From Polaromonas sp. (GTDB lineage: Bacteria > Pseudomonadota > Gammaproteobacteria > Burkholderiales > Burkholderiaceae_C), in assembly GCA_013297865.1 (NCBI GenBank), contig JAAFIP010000005.1:1-64000 (forward strand): a stretch of DNA of 64,000 nucleotides, given 5' to 3'. Made by a program: the position numbers and the translations under genes. Shown in pieces: positions 37,391 to 47,592 of the stretch (its first letter is position 1; each line of letters begins with the position of its first letter). The notes beneath the pieces are model-generated. The model searched no databases. It was not told where the DNA came from and saw nothing but the letters and a program-made list of their open reading frames with translations.

Positions 37391-38299
37391 TTACGCGGTG
37401 CTCCAGTACTTGGCCTGGCCGTAGTGATGCTTTAAAAAATCCACCCACAGCCGCACGCGCAGCGGCAGGTGCTTGCGCTGCGGAAACACAGCATAGATGC
37501 CGTTGGGCGGCGCAGCAAATTCATCGAGCACCGTAACCAAACGGCCCGCAGCGATGTCGCTATCCACCTCCCAAGTGCTGCGCCAGGCGATGCCATAGCC
37601 AGCCAGGCACCATTCATGCAGCACCTGCCCGTCGCTGCAGTCCAGCGGGCCACCAGGGCGCAGGTGCTGCAGCTCGCCGTCGATGCTGAAGGCCCAGCCG
37701 CGGGTTTGTGACGCATCGCTGGACAGGGTGAGGCAGTCAAATTTACCGAGCTCGCCGGGATGCGCAGGCCGGCCACGCTGCTGCAGGTATTTGGGCGTGG
37801 CCACGCACAGGCGGCGGTTATCCGCCAGGCGAACGCTCACCAGGGACGAGTCGGGCAGATCGCCCACGCGCACGGCGCAGTCAAAGCCCTCGCCTGCCAG
37901 GTCCACCACGCGGTCAGACAAGTTCAGCGAGATCGACACATCGGCGTGCAGCTCACGAAAATGCGGCACCAGGGGCGCCACATGGCGGCGGCCAAAGCCT
38001 GCGGGCGCGGTGATGCGCAGGTGGCCGCTGGCTTTGACCCCGCCTGCACTCACGCTGGCTTCGGCGTTGGCCATGTCGGCCAGCACGCGCTGGCAGTCTT
38101 CCAGAAAAGCGCTGCCTTCGTGCGTGAGACTGATGCGCCGCGTGGTGCGCACCATCAGCTTGACGCCCAGGCGCTCTTCCAGCGCATCAATGCGCCGGCC
38201 GATAATGGCCGCCGCCACCCCTTCGGCTTGCGCAGCCGCAGTCAGGCTGCCTTTGGTGGCTACGGCAGTAAAGGTTTCGAGTTGCTTGAATTTATCCAT
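37391..38299 (-). CDS. LysR-family transcriptional regulator
   Basis: A 302-residue protein with the LysR HTH (FTAVATKGSLTAAAQAEGVAAAIIGRRIDALEERLG) and a substrate-binding domain with HLRITAPAGFGRRHVAP, as in the CrgA-like subgroup. The target is unknown; it lies 40 bp upstream of bclA's stop and could regulate benzoate uptake or its own gene. Confidence 0.9.
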   Translation of the reverse strand: MDKFKQLETFTAVATKGSLTAAAQAEGVAAAIIGRRIDALEERLGVKLMVRTTRRISLTHEGSAFLEDCQRVLADMANAEASVSAGGVKASGHLRITAPAGFGRRHVAPLVPHFRELHADVSISLNLSDRVVDLAGEGFDCAVRVGDLPDSSLVSVRLADNRRLCVATPKYLQQRGRPAHPGELGKFDCLTLSSDASQTRGWAFSIDGELQHLRPGGPLDCSDGQVLHEWCLAGYGIAWRSTWEVDSDIAAGRLVTVLDEFAAPPNGIYAVFPQRKHLPLRVRLWVDFLKHHYGQAKYWSTA

Positions 38300-38339
38300 G
38301 GCGATGCTGCAATGGTAATCGCATCATGAAGCGACCACC

Positions 38340-39986
38340 TTACAGCCCATGGCGCTGCAAGCAGGCTTTCAGGGCCCTGCTCTCAAGCTCACGCAGGCGA
38401 AAACGCTGGATTTTGCCTGTGGCCGTCTTGGGCAGCTCGCTGATGAAATCGATGCTGCGCGGATACTTGTAAGGAGCCAGGCGGTCTTTGACAAAGGCCT
38501 TGAGGGTGGCTTCGTCCACCTGCTGGCCGCTTTTGAGCACCACAAAGGCCTTGGTTTTAATCAGGCCCTCATCGTCTGGCTTGCCAATGACAGCACATTC
38601 CAGAACGGCCGGGTGCTGGATCAGGGTGGCCTCCACCTCGAACGGCGATACGTAGATGCCACTGACCTTGAGCATGTCGTCGCTGCGGCCACTGTAGGTG
38701 TAGCTGCCGTCAGCGTTGCGCACATATTTGTCGCCGCTTTGGGTCCACGCGCCCTGAAAAGTACTGCGCGATTTTTCGCGGTTGCCCCAATACATCAAGG
38801 CCGCACTGGGGCCGCGGATGTACAGATCGCCAGTCTCGCCGTCAGGCACAGCCTGGCCGTCATCGCCACGCAGTGCAATCTCATAGCCCGGCACGGGCCA
38901 GCCGGTGGTGCCGTAGCGCACCTTGCCCGGGCGGTTGGACAGGTAGATGTGCAGCATCTCGGTGGAGCCAATGCCATCGATAAGCTCCAAGCCGAAATGC
39001 GCGCTGAAGCGCTCGCCCAGCTCGCTGGGCAGGGCCTCGCCTGCCGACGACGCCATGCGCAGCGCAACATCGCCGCGGGCCGGCAGGTTGGGCGCGGCCA
39101 GCATGCCCGCAAAGCCTGTGGGCGCACCGAAAAAAATCGTCGGACGCACGCCGCCCACCTGGCCTAGCCAGCGTCTGAAGGTAGCGTCGGGCGTGGGCCG
39201 TTCGGCCATCAAAAGGGTGGTGGCCCCCACGCTCAGCGGAAAGCTCAGCGCATTGCCCAGGCCGTAGGCAAAAAACAGCTTGGCCGCAGAAAAGCACACG
39301 TCCTGCTCAGTGATGCCCAGCACCTGTCTGCCATACAGCTGGGCCGTCCAGTACGGGTTGCCGTGGCTGTGCAGGGTGCCCTTGGGTTTGCCGGTGGAGC
39401 CTGACGAGTACAGCCAGAAGCCCGGGTCATCCGGGCTGGTCTGGGCGCATTTGGCCAACGGGGCCTGCTGCGCCAGCAGCGCATCCAGCGCCAGCATGCC
39501 TTGGGGCAAAGCGGCAGCACCTGCAGTGGCTCGGCGCGAGACCACCACGGTGCCAAGCTCATGCCCACCCAGCGCCATGGCGGCCTGCAGCGCAGGCAGC
39601 AGAGCCTCAGAGACCATCACGGCCTGGGCACGACTGTGCTGCAGCATGTAGGCGTAGTCTTCGGCGGTCAGCAAGGTATTGACAGCCACCGGCACCATCC
39701 CCGCATACATCGCCCCCAGAAAGCTCACGGGCCAGTCACAGCTGTCGTGCATCAGCAGCAGCACACGCTCTTCGCGGCGCAGGCCTTGGGCCAACAAGGC
39801 GCCCGCCAGCTGGCGGATGCGCAGCGCCAGGTCGCCAAAGCTCAGCGCGCCTTGGTCGTCCACATAGGCGGCTTTGCCCAGGCGCTGCTGATTGCAGCCG
39901 ATCAGGTAGTCGGCAAAGTTGAATACCGCGCCAGGCGGCGGGACCTGGGCGGCGTCTGTGGCCGGGGTGGGGGTGGCGGCGCGCAT
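38340..39986 (-). CDS. bclA: Benzoate-CoA ligase
   Basis: ANL-superfamily enzyme that makes benzoyl-CoA from benzoate, CoA and ATP. The 548-residue protein has the P-loop-like YSSGSTGKPKG, GSTEMLHIYLSN, and YTYSGRSDDMLKVSGIYVSP with the C-terminal lysine in PKTATGKIQRF. The 101-bp gap to boxR and the nearby box genes support the assignment over other acyl-CoA ligases. Confidence 0.93.
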   Translation of the reverse strand: MRAATPTPATDAAQVPPPGAVFNFADYLIGCNQQRLGKAAYVDDQGALSFGDLALRIRQLAGALLAQGLRREERVLLLMHDSCDWPVSFLGAMYAGMVPVAVNTLLTAEDYAYMLQHSRAQAVMVSEALLPALQAAMALGGHELGTVVVSRRATAGAAALPQGMLALDALLAQQAPLAKCAQTSPDDPGFWLYSSGSTGKPKGTLHSHGNPYWTAQLYGRQVLGITEQDVCFSAAKLFFAYGLGNALSFPLSVGATTLLMAERPTPDATFRRWLGQVGGVRPTIFFGAPTGFAGMLAAPNLPARGDVALRMASSAGEALPSELGERFSAHFGLELIDGIGSTEMLHIYLSNRPGKVRYGTTGWPVPGYEIALRGDDGQAVPDGETGDLYIRGPSAALMYWGNREKSRSTFQGAWTQSGDKYVRNADGSYTYSGRSDDMLKVSGIYVSPFEVEATLIQHPAVLECAVIGKPDDEGLIKTKAFVVLKSGQQVDEATLKAFVKDRLAPYKYPRSIDFISELPKTATGKIQRFRLRELESRALKACLQRHGL

Positions 39987-40087
39987 GGGTGTCTCCTCGA
40001 TCTTTTCAATCTCTCGTGCTTTTCGCTTGCTAATTCGCGCAAGATGAATTATTGTGCATCTGTTGAAGATAAAGTTTTTCAGAATTC

Positions 40088-41041
40088 ATGTCAAGCAATA
40101 TATTGCATAAATCCACGGCGGGCCCAGACCCCTCGCTAACAGCGCAGCAGCCGCCAGCAGAGGCAGATGGCCAGCTGCGGCACCCCTTTCTGGTGGCATT
40201 GGGCCAACGCATGGCGGCCTTGCGCTCACGCCGGGGCATGACGCGCAAGGCCGTGGCGCAGGCGGCCGACGTGTCTGAGCGGCACCTGGCCAATATGGAA
40301 TATGGCGTGGGCAACGCGTCGGTGCTGGTGCTGCTGCAGGTGTCACAGGCCTTGCAGTGCAGCATCAGCGAATTGATTGGCGACATCACCACCTCGTCAC
40401 CCGAGTGGCTGATGATCCGCGAGCTGCTCAGCCAGCAGGACGAGGCCAGCCTGCAGCGTGTGCGCAACGCGCTCAGCCAGCTGCTGGGCGCGGGCGCAAG
40501 CCACAGCACCGCCAGCACCCGCATCGCCCTGGTAGGGCTGCGCGGCGCAGGCAAGTCAACCCTGGGCGCGATGCTGGCACAAGACTTGGGCTACCCCTTT
40601 GTGGAGCTCAGCCGCGAGATCGAAAAACTCGCAGGCGGCAGTGTGGCCGAGATCCAGGCGCTGTATGGCGTGAACGCCTACCGCCGGTACGAGCGGCGGG
40701 CGCTGGAGGAAGTGGTGAAAGCTTACTCTGAGGTGGTCATCGCCACACCGGGCGGCCTGGTGTCTGAGGCGGCAACGTTTACCCAACTGCTGTCGCAATG
40801 CACCACCGTATGGCTGCAAGCCGCCCCGCAAGATCACCTCAAGCGCGTCGCTGCCCAGGGGGACATGCGCCCGATGGCTGCGAGCAAAGAAGCCATGGAA
40901 GATCTGAAAAGCATCCTGGCCGGGCGCGCGGCGTTTTACTCCAAAGCGCAGCTGCGGGTAGACACCAGCGCGCAGGATTTGAAAACCACATTCGCTGCGC
41001 TGCGCCAGATGGTGCGGCAAAAGCTGCAGTTGCTGCAATAA
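40088..41041 (+). CDS. boxR: BoxR: benzoyl-CoA-responsive regulator
   Basis: A 317-residue protein with an N-terminal XRE-type HTH (MAALRSRRGMTRKAVAQAADVSERHLANMEYG) and a C-terminal domain related to shikimate kinase with the P-loop GLRGAGKSTLG. This domain order is characteristic of BzdR/BoxR, where benzoyl-CoA binds the kinase-like domain and releases DNA. Divergent from bclA. The coding start overlaps an operator-like palindrome. Confidence 0.95.
   Translation: MSSNILHKSTAGPDPSLTAQQPPAEADGQLRHPFLVALGQRMAALRSRRGMTRKAVAQAADVSERHLANMEYGVGNASVLVLLQVSQALQCSISELIGDITTSSPEWLMIRELLSQQDEASLQRVRNALSQLLGAGASHSTASTRIALVGLRGAGKSTLGAMLAQDLGYPFVELSREIEKLAGGSVAEIQALYGVNAYRRYERRALEEVVKAYSEVVIATPGGLVSEAATFTQLLSQCTTVWLQAAPQDHLKRVAAQGDMRPMAASKEAMEDLKSILAGRAAFYSKAQLRVDTSAQDLKTTFAALRQMVRQKLQLLQ
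40095..40106. promoter_or_regulatory. GCAATATATTGC palindrome at boxR start
   Basis: A perfect 12-bp palindrome covering codons 3-7 of boxR. ATATTGC half-sites also occur in the boxC/dadA region (43808-43814 and 43842-43848). BzdR/BoxR-family operators are described as containing TGCA-type palindromes, so autoregulation is plausible. Confidence 0.45.
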
Positions 41042-41059
41042 GCATTTTCAGGCTATTTT

Positions 41060-41130
41060 TAATGCCTAATCGGGCTGCAGCCCTTTAAAATATCGCGGGA
41101 CCAGCTACTAAATATGTAGCAACTATTGGC
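41060..41130 (-). repeat. Dispersed repeat R1, copy 10
   Basis: Lies between convergent boxR and a Bug-type gene. Core AATATCGCGGGACCAGCTA has the same variant base as copy 4 in lipB; GGGCTGCAGCCC is on the left side. Confidence 0.85.
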
Positions 41131-41177
41131 AATCCCCACGCCCAGTAAATACCGGCAATAGGGACTGCCAAGCCAGT

Positions 41178-42152
41178 TTACTGGGCTTGCAAGTTAATCG
41201 ACTTGGCCATAGCCGCACCAGAGACGGCTTCTTTCTTGTAGAAGCTGTCCAACTGTGGCAGGCCCATGGGCTCTGCAATCACCGTGCCGGAGGTTTCAAT
41301 GATCTTGCGTACTTCTGGGTTGCCCAAGGCAGCGTAGGCTGCTTTGTGGATCGCGGTCAGCTGGGCTTCGGGCATTTTGGCGCTGGCCTGGATGCCAATC
41401 CAGATGCTGAACTGGTAGTCTTCAAAGCCCTTGGTGGCGCGTGCGGGCGGCAGCTTGGGCAGGCGAGCAACAGAATCCTTCGAGGCAACAGCCAATGCCT
41501 TGATCTGGCCACCATCAATGGCACCCAACACAGGCCCAACCAAAGGAACGACAGCAAAGTCGATCACGCCGCCCATCAGGTCTTTGAGGTACGGAGCCAG
41601 GCCGTTGTAGGGCGCATGCAGGCCTTTGGCACCGGCGTTTTGCAGGGCTTTTTCGGCCATCAGGTGGTAGAGCGAGCCAATGCCAGTAGAGCCAAAGCTC
41701 AGCGGCTTGTCGGCTTTTTTGACGAAGGCGACAAACTCATCCAGCGTGTTCACAGGCAGGTCTTTGCGCACCACAATCGCAATATTGGTGTGGCCCACCA
41801 GAGCGGCCATGCGCATATCTTCGGGCTTGTTTTTAGCGGCTGCAATGCCCAGCGGCGTGTAGATCAACTCCAGCGGTGAGCCTGCCAAAATGGTGTAGCC
41901 GTCTGGCGTCGCGTTAGCCGCTTTGAGCACGCCCAGCGAGCCGCCTACACCGACCACGTTTTCCACGATCACGGGCTGGCCCAGGGTGTCTTGCATGCCC
42001 TTGGCCATGGCGCGACCCAGCACGTCGGAGCCGCCACCGGGCGGGAAGGCGACGACCATCGTCACGGGTTTGCTGGGAAAGCTCTGCGCCAGAGCCAATG
42101 AGGCCAGTGCCAGCAGGCCCGTGGCCAGCAGAATTTTGAAGGGTGATTTCAT
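41178..42152 (-). CDS. Tripartite tricarboxylate transporter (Bug) substrate-binding protein
   Basis: A 324-residue periplasmic binding protein with a signal peptide (LATGLLALASLALAQ) and the Bug/TctC layout: FPSKPVTMVVAFPPGGGSDVLGRAMAKGMQ near the N-terminus and GFEDYQFSIWIGIQA. These proteins often lack partner TctA/TctB genes, as here. Possible ligand: benzoate or another acid of the cluster, unproven. It is 15 bp downstream of dadA. Confidence 0.88.
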   Translation of the reverse strand: MKSPFKILLATGLLALASLALAQSFPSKPVTMVVAFPPGGGSDVLGRAMAKGMQDTLGQPVIVENVVGVGGSLGVLKAANATPDGYTILAGSPLELIYTPLGIAAAKNKPEDMRMAALVGHTNIAIVVRKDLPVNTLDEFVAFVKKADKPLSFGSTGIGSLYHLMAEKALQNAGAKGLHAPYNGLAPYLKDLMGGVIDFAVVPLVGPVLGAIDGGQIKALAVASKDSVARLPKLPPARATKGFEDYQFSIWIGIQASAKMPEAQLTAIHKAAYAALGNPEVRKIIETSGTVIAEPMGLPQLDSFYKKEAVSGAAMAKSINLQAQ

Positions 42153-42167
42153 GGTGTTCTCCTAGAG

Positions 42168-43529
42168 TTATTTGAGGTTGGATTGTCCCGATGGACTGGT
42201 CGGGGTAGAACGCGTCGCTGCTGACCAGGCAGTGGGCGTTGTCGAAATCATGTTCTTGCTGCTGAAGCCGTAAAACGCAAAGTCCACCTCAGGCGCCAGG
42301 CCGCTGACGATGCGCGCAATGCTCTTGCCCGAGCCGCAGGCATGCGTCCAGCCCAGGGTGCCATGGCCGGTGTTGAAAAACAGATTGGGCAGCTTGCTTT
42401 TGCCGATGATGGGCACATTGCTGGGTGTCGCCGGGCGCAGGCCGGTCCAGAAGCTGGCTTGCGTGGTGTCGCCTGCGCCGGGGAACAGCTGCTCCACGCG
42501 GCGCACGATGGCCTCGCAGCGCACACGGTTGAGGTCGCGGTCATAGCCGTTGAACTCTGCCGTGCCAGCAATGCGCAAGCGGTCGCTTGTGGGGCCTGTC
42601 AGGCGCGAGAAGACCAGCTTGTATTCATCGTCTGTCAGGCTCACCTGGTGGGCCATGCTCGCATCTTTGACGGGCATGGTGACTGAGTAGCCTTTGGCAG
42701 GGTAGATGGGCAGGTTGATGCCCAGCGGGGCAGTGTACATGGGGCTTAAGCTGCCCATGGCCAGCACATAGGCGTCAGCACGCAAACGTTGAAAGCGGCC
42801 CTCGCTGTCGGTGGCTTCAATGTGTTCTATCTGGCCACCTGCTTCGCGCAGCGCCGTGATGGTGTGGCTCATGAGGAAGTTCACGCCAGCCGCTTTACAG
42901 AGGTTGACCAGCTCGCGCGCAAAGCGGTTGGCATCGCCCGATTCGTCCTCGGCGGTATACGTAGCACCTGCTAGCTGGCCGCGAATATGGGCCAAAGCAG
43001 GCTCAAGCTGGATAGCTTCGTCAGCGCTGATCACCCGGCGGTCGCAGCCGAGCTCGCGCATTTGCTGGGCAGGCACATGCGCGCCATCAAACTCTTTTTG
43101 TGAGGTGTAGAAATGCAAAATGCCCTGGGTACGCTGGTCGTATTCCAGGCCTGTGGCGCGACGCAGCTCCTGCAGCATGTCGCGGCTGTAGGTGCCCAGG
43201 CGCACAATCTGTTCAATGTTGTGCCGCGTGCGCGCCGGTGTGCATTCGCGCATGAACTGCAGGCCCCACAGCCACTGCCGCATGTCGGCGCGGATGCGAA
43301 ACAAGAGTGGCGCGTCTTCTTTGCCCAGCCATTGCAGCACCTTCAGCGGCGCACTGGGGTTAGCCCAGGGCTCGGCGTGGCTGACCGAAATTTGCCCGCC
43401 GTTGGCAAAGCTGGTTTCAGCCGCTGGATGGGCCTGGCGGTCCACGACAGTGACCTGGTGACCGAGTTGAGACAGGTAGTAGGCTGAGCTGACACCGAGC
43501 AAACCGCTACCGAGAACTAGAACATGCAT
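42168..43529 (-). CDS. dadA: D-amino-acid dehydrogenase-like FAD oxidoreductase
   Basis: FAD-dependent oxidase of 453 residues. Rossmann motif VLGSGLLGVSSAYYLSQLG at the N-terminus, FANGGQIS, and a C-terminal FFNTGHGTLGWTHACGSG. DadA oxidises D-alanine and other D-amino acids to 2-oxo acids; related members use glycine. The ORF extends upstream to 43802, but that part is the riboswitch leader; ATG 43529 gives the standard start MHVLVLGSG. Control by a glycine riboswitch suggests glycine or D-Ala catabolism here. Confidence 0.92.
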   Translation of the reverse strand: MHVLVLGSGLLGVSSAYYLSQLGHQVTVVDRQAHPAAETSFANGGQISVSHAEPWANPSAPLKVLQWLGKEDAPLLFRIRADMRQWLWGLQFMRECTPARTRHNIEQIVRLGTYSRDMLQELRRATGLEYDQRTQGILHFYTSQKEFDGAHVPAQQMRELGCDRRVISADEAIQLEPALAHIRGQLAGATYTAEDESGDANRFARELVNLCKAAGVNFLMSHTITALREAGGQIEHIEATDSEGRFQRLRADAYVLAMGSLSPMYTAPLGINLPIYPAKGYSVTMPVKDASMAHQVSLTDDEYKLVFSRLTGPTSDRLRIAGTAEFNGYDRDLNRVRCEAIVRRVEQLFPGAGDTTQASFWTGLRPATPSNVPIIGKSKLPNLFFNTGHGTLGWTHACGSGKSIARIVSGLAPEVDFAFYGFSSKNMISTTPTAWSAATRSTPTSPSGQSNLK

Positions 43530-43611
43530 TGGAGCACCTTGGGATGGAAAGAGCGGCGCAGCCAAAGCGTGGATCGCTGCCCAAAGGACAACCACGTGCT
43601 TGACTGCACAC

Positions 43612-43834
43612 TGCCGCTCCCCCTGTCCTTGGTACCTGAGAGTTTCGCGAAGGTGCCACATCAGCACCTTGCTTTCTCCTTCGGTGCGCTGCATTTTGAC
43701 TCGCAAAACACAGCGGCTCTCCAGACGGCTTTCAACAAAAAAACATGCAGTTATGGTGACCTGAGCGTTTATGGGAGTTTGCGCCTTCGGTGGATGCGGC
43801 ACGTACTATATTGCTGCATCACTCTCCTGCATGA
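43612..43834 (-). promoter_or_regulatory. Tandem glycine riboswitch upstream of dadA
   Basis: Minus-strand leader with two aptamers. Aptamer 1 (about 43834-43740): P1 arms CATGCAG and CTGCATG, GGAGAG, ACCGAAGGCGCAAAC, ACGCTCAGGTCACC. Aptamer 2 (about 43726-43612): CTGGAGAGCC, ACCGAAGGAGAAAGC, GAAACTCTCAGGTACC, GGACAGGGGGAG. The short linker is U-rich. This is the glycine-riboswitch consensus order, repeated. The dadA ATG lies about 85 bp further on. Confidence 0.9.
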
Positions 43835-43838
43835 CTGT

Positions 43839-43844
43839 ATTATA
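43839..43844 (-). promoter_or_regulatory. -10 box of the dadA leader
   Basis: Perfect TATAAT on the minus strand, with the expected transcription start at the first paired base of riboswitch P1 (about 43833). No good -35 match was found 16-18 bp upstream. Confidence 0.6.
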
Positions 43845-43867
43845 TTGCAAACATCTCAAATAATTTC

Positions 43868-43897
43868 TTGACTTTTGCATGAAACATGCATTATTAT
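43868..43897 (+). promoter_or_regulatory. boxC promoter with operator in the spacer
   Basis: TTGACT (43868-43873) and TATTAT (43892-43897) are 18 bp apart. The spacer holds a perfect inverted repeat TGCATG-AAA-CATGCA (43876-43890), well placed for a repressor such as BoxR to block RNA polymerase. Predicted start is near 43904. Confidence 0.7.
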
Positions 43898-43958
43898 GCT
43901 TGTTAAGGAATTAAATTTGTCCGTTCCAGCACACCAAGCTCAAAAAGAGACCCCATCC

Positions 43959-45617
43959 ATGAGTACCACAGGCCGCGTTGACTACCAGACCCACCCTTCC
44001 CAGTACAAACACTGGAAACTCAGCTGCGACGGCGTGGTGGCAACGCTGAAGGCTGACTTTGATGAAAACGCAGGCTTGCGCCCTGGCTACAAGCTCAAGC
44101 TCAACAGCTACGACTTGGGTGTGGATATTGAACTCAACGACGCCATCAACCGTATCCGCTTTGAGCACCCCGAAGTGCGCACCGTCGTGCTGACCAGTGC
44201 CAAGGAAAAAGTGTTTTGCTCCGGGGCCAACATCTTCATGCTGGGTGTGTCCAGCCACGCCTGGAAGGTGAACTTCTGCAAATTTACCAACGAAACCCGC
44301 AATGGCCTGGAGGACTCGTCCAAGCACAGCGGCCTGAAATTCATTGCAGCGGTCAACGGTGCCTGCGCTGGCGGTGGCTACGAGGTGGCACTGGCCTGCG
44401 ACGAAATCATTTTGGTGGATGACCGTTCGTCGGCCGTCAGCCTGCCCGAGGTGCCTTTGCTAGGCGTGCTGCCCGGCACGGGCGGCCTGACCCGCGTAAC
44501 CGACAAGCGCCATGTGCGCCACGACCTGGCTGATATTTTCTGTACCAGCGTGGAAGGCGTGCGTGGTCAAAAGGCCAAAGACTGGCGTTTGGTGGATGAC
44601 ATTGCCAAACCGCAGGTGTTTGCCCAGAAAGTGCAGGAGCGCGCGCTGGCACTGGCCGCGCAAAGCGACCGCCCTGCCAACGGCAAGGGCGTGGCGCTCA
44701 CCGCCATTCCGTGCACGGTAGAAGCCGACGCGCTACGCTACCCTTTTGTCACCGTAGAGATTGACCGCGTCAAGCGCACCGCTACCTATACCGTCAAAGC
44801 CCCGCAAGGCGCACAGCCTACTGACGTCGCTGGCATTGAGGCAGCAGGTGCAGATTGGTACCCCTTGGCGCTAGCGCGTCAGCTGGAAGATGCGATCTTG
44901 TCGATGCGCACCAACGAACTGGATATCGGCACCTGGCTGATCAAAACCCAAGGCGATGCCGCGGCCGTGCTGGCCATGGACGCTACGCTGCTGGCGCATC
45001 AACAGCACTGGCTGGTACGCGAGACCATTGGCCTGCTGCGCCGCACATTCAGCCGCCTGGATGTGTCCTCACGCAGCCTGTTTGCCTTTGTCGAGCAGGG
45101 CTCCTGCTTTGCTGGCACCTTCCTTGAGCTGGCTCTGGCCTGCGACCGTGTCTACCACCTGGCCCTGCCCGATGACGCATCCGCAGCGCCCAAGATCACC
45201 GTGGGCGAGGTCAACTTCAGCTTCTATCCGATGGCCACCGAGCAGACCCGTTTGCAGCGCCGTTTTTACAACGAGCAGCTAGCGCTGGATGCCGTGCGCG
45301 CGCAAATCGGCGTGGCCCTGGATGCCGATGCCGCCTTTGCACTGGGCATGGCCACCTCCAACCCCGACGACATCGACTGGGCTGACGAAGTGCGCATTGC
45401 CATTGAAGAACGTGTGGCCATGTCGCCCGACGCATTGACTGGCATGGAAGCTAACTTAAGATTCAACGGGCCTGAGAACATGTTTACCCGCGTGTTTGGC
45501 CGCCTGACCGCCTGGCAAAACTGGATCTTCCAGCGGCCCAACGCCGTAGGCGAAAAAGGTGCGCTCAAGGTGTACGGCAAGGGCGAGAAAACCGCCTTCG
45601 ACTGGAACCGAGTCTGA
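43959..45617 (+). CDS. boxC: 2,3-epoxybenzoyl-CoA dihydrolase
   Basis: Ring-opening enzyme of the aerobic benzoyl-CoA (box) pathway: hydrolyses 2,3-epoxybenzoyl-CoA to 3,4-dehydroadipyl-CoA semialdehyde plus formate. The 552-residue protein has two crotonase-like halves (VLTSAKEKVFCSGANIFML, AAVNGACAGGGYEVALACDE, PLLGVLPGTGGLTRVTDKR). ATG 43959 is chosen because the upstream ATG at 43875 lies within the promoter. First gene of boxCBA. Confidence 0.96.
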   Translation: MSTTGRVDYQTHPSQYKHWKLSCDGVVATLKADFDENAGLRPGYKLKLNSYDLGVDIELNDAINRIRFEHPEVRTVVLTSAKEKVFCSGANIFMLGVSSHAWKVNFCKFTNETRNGLEDSSKHSGLKFIAAVNGACAGGGYEVALACDEIILVDDRSSAVSLPEVPLLGVLPGTGGLTRVTDKRHVRHDLADIFCTSVEGVRGQKAKDWRLVDDIAKPQVFAQKVQERALALAAQSDRPANGKGVALTAIPCTVEADALRYPFVTVEIDRVKRTATYTVKAPQGAQPTDVAGIEAAGADWYPLALARQLEDAILSMRTNELDIGTWLIKTQGDAAAVLAMDATLLAHQQHWLVRETIGLLRRTFSRLDVSSRSLFAFVEQGSCFAGTFLELALACDRVYHLALPDDASAAPKITVGEVNFSFYPMATEQTRLQRRFYNEQLALDAVRAQIGVALDADAAFALGMATSNPDDIDWADEVRIAIEERVAMSPDALTGMEANLRFNGPENMFTRVFGRLTAWQNWIFQRPNAVGEKGALKVYGKGEKTAFDWNRV

Positions 45618-45640
45618 GCAGACAGTTTTAAAGAACATAA

Positions 45641-45674
45641 GTTGTGCAGCGCCATCGCGGTGGGGCGCTGCAAC
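45641..45674 (+). other. Hairpin between boxC and boxB
   Basis: GTTGTGCAGCGCC and GGGCGCTGCAAC form a strong stem with one unpaired base, in the 101-bp gap. There is no U-tract, so an mRNA-processing or stability role is likelier than termination. Confidence 0.5.
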
Positions 45675-45718
45675 CGAATAACTTATCCACTTAGCATTTT
45701 GAATTCACGGAGATCACT

Positions 45719-47146
<1,428 letters not shown>

Positions 47147-47217
47147 TTGTCGTTCCGTGCTGGCCTGGGCTGCCTCACTCGTCTGGACACTTTCGACCTC
47201 GCGGGATCCGGCCGGCG

Positions 47218-47296
47218 GCGCGCTCAGCTCCGCGGCTGTCCCCCGCGTCGGCCTAGGGCCGACAGCTCCTCCTTGATGCCGCTGCGCTGAGCGCAC
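47218..47296 (-). repeat. Palindromic element R2, copy C
   Basis: Minus-strand core with GCGGCATCAAGGAGGAG, palindrome GTCGGCCCTAGGCCGAC and ACAGCCGCGGAGC; arms GCGCTCAG and CTGAGCGC (47220-47227 and 47287-47294). Confidence 0.85.
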
Positions 47297-47406
47297 CACC
47301 GACCAGATCTAGCTGAGGCCGTTGCTATTCAGACGTCGTGCGCTCACCCTACTTGATCTTGGCAAAGTAATGAGTATTCAATCGCTGCATTTCCACCATG
47401 GTCGCT

Positions 47407-47511
47407 GCCCCGGCGCTTGGGGTGAGTGGCGCAGCGGCATCAAGGAGGAGTCGGCGGCCCTAGGCCGCCACGGGGGACAGCCGCGGAGCCAATCACCCCA
47501 AGTGCCGGGGC
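47407..47511 (+). repeat. Palindromic element R2, copy D
   Basis: Plus-strand core with GCGGCATCAAGGAGGAG and palindrome GGCGGCCCTAGGCCGCC. Long inverted arms: 47407-47429 and 47489-47511, 23 bp with two mismatches. Confidence 0.9.
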
Positions 47512-47592
47512 GTACAAGCACCAAGAACCAGCTGAACGAACGCGCAAATGCATTGCTGTCGCAAATCACAAAACGCTCTATAAAATACCATC

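Larger units (their letters stand above)
43530..43958. other. dadA/boxC divergent regulatory region
   Basis: 429 bp containing a tandem riboswitch, two divergent promoters separated by about 30 bp, and several TGCA motifs. No gene is present; upstream extensions of the dadA and boxC ORFs read through regulatory DNA. Confidence 0.8.
47147..47592. other. Intergenic region holding R2 copies C and D
   Basis: 446 bp between boxB and boxA with an inverted R2 pair. Orientation (first minus, then plus) and spacing resemble the DUF481-lipA gap. No gene is seen. Confidence 0.7.

Noticed and set aside
43530-43802. N-terminal extension of dadA by 91 codons
   Set aside because: This stretch is the riboswitch leader; the conserved FAD motif begins at the ATG at 43529.
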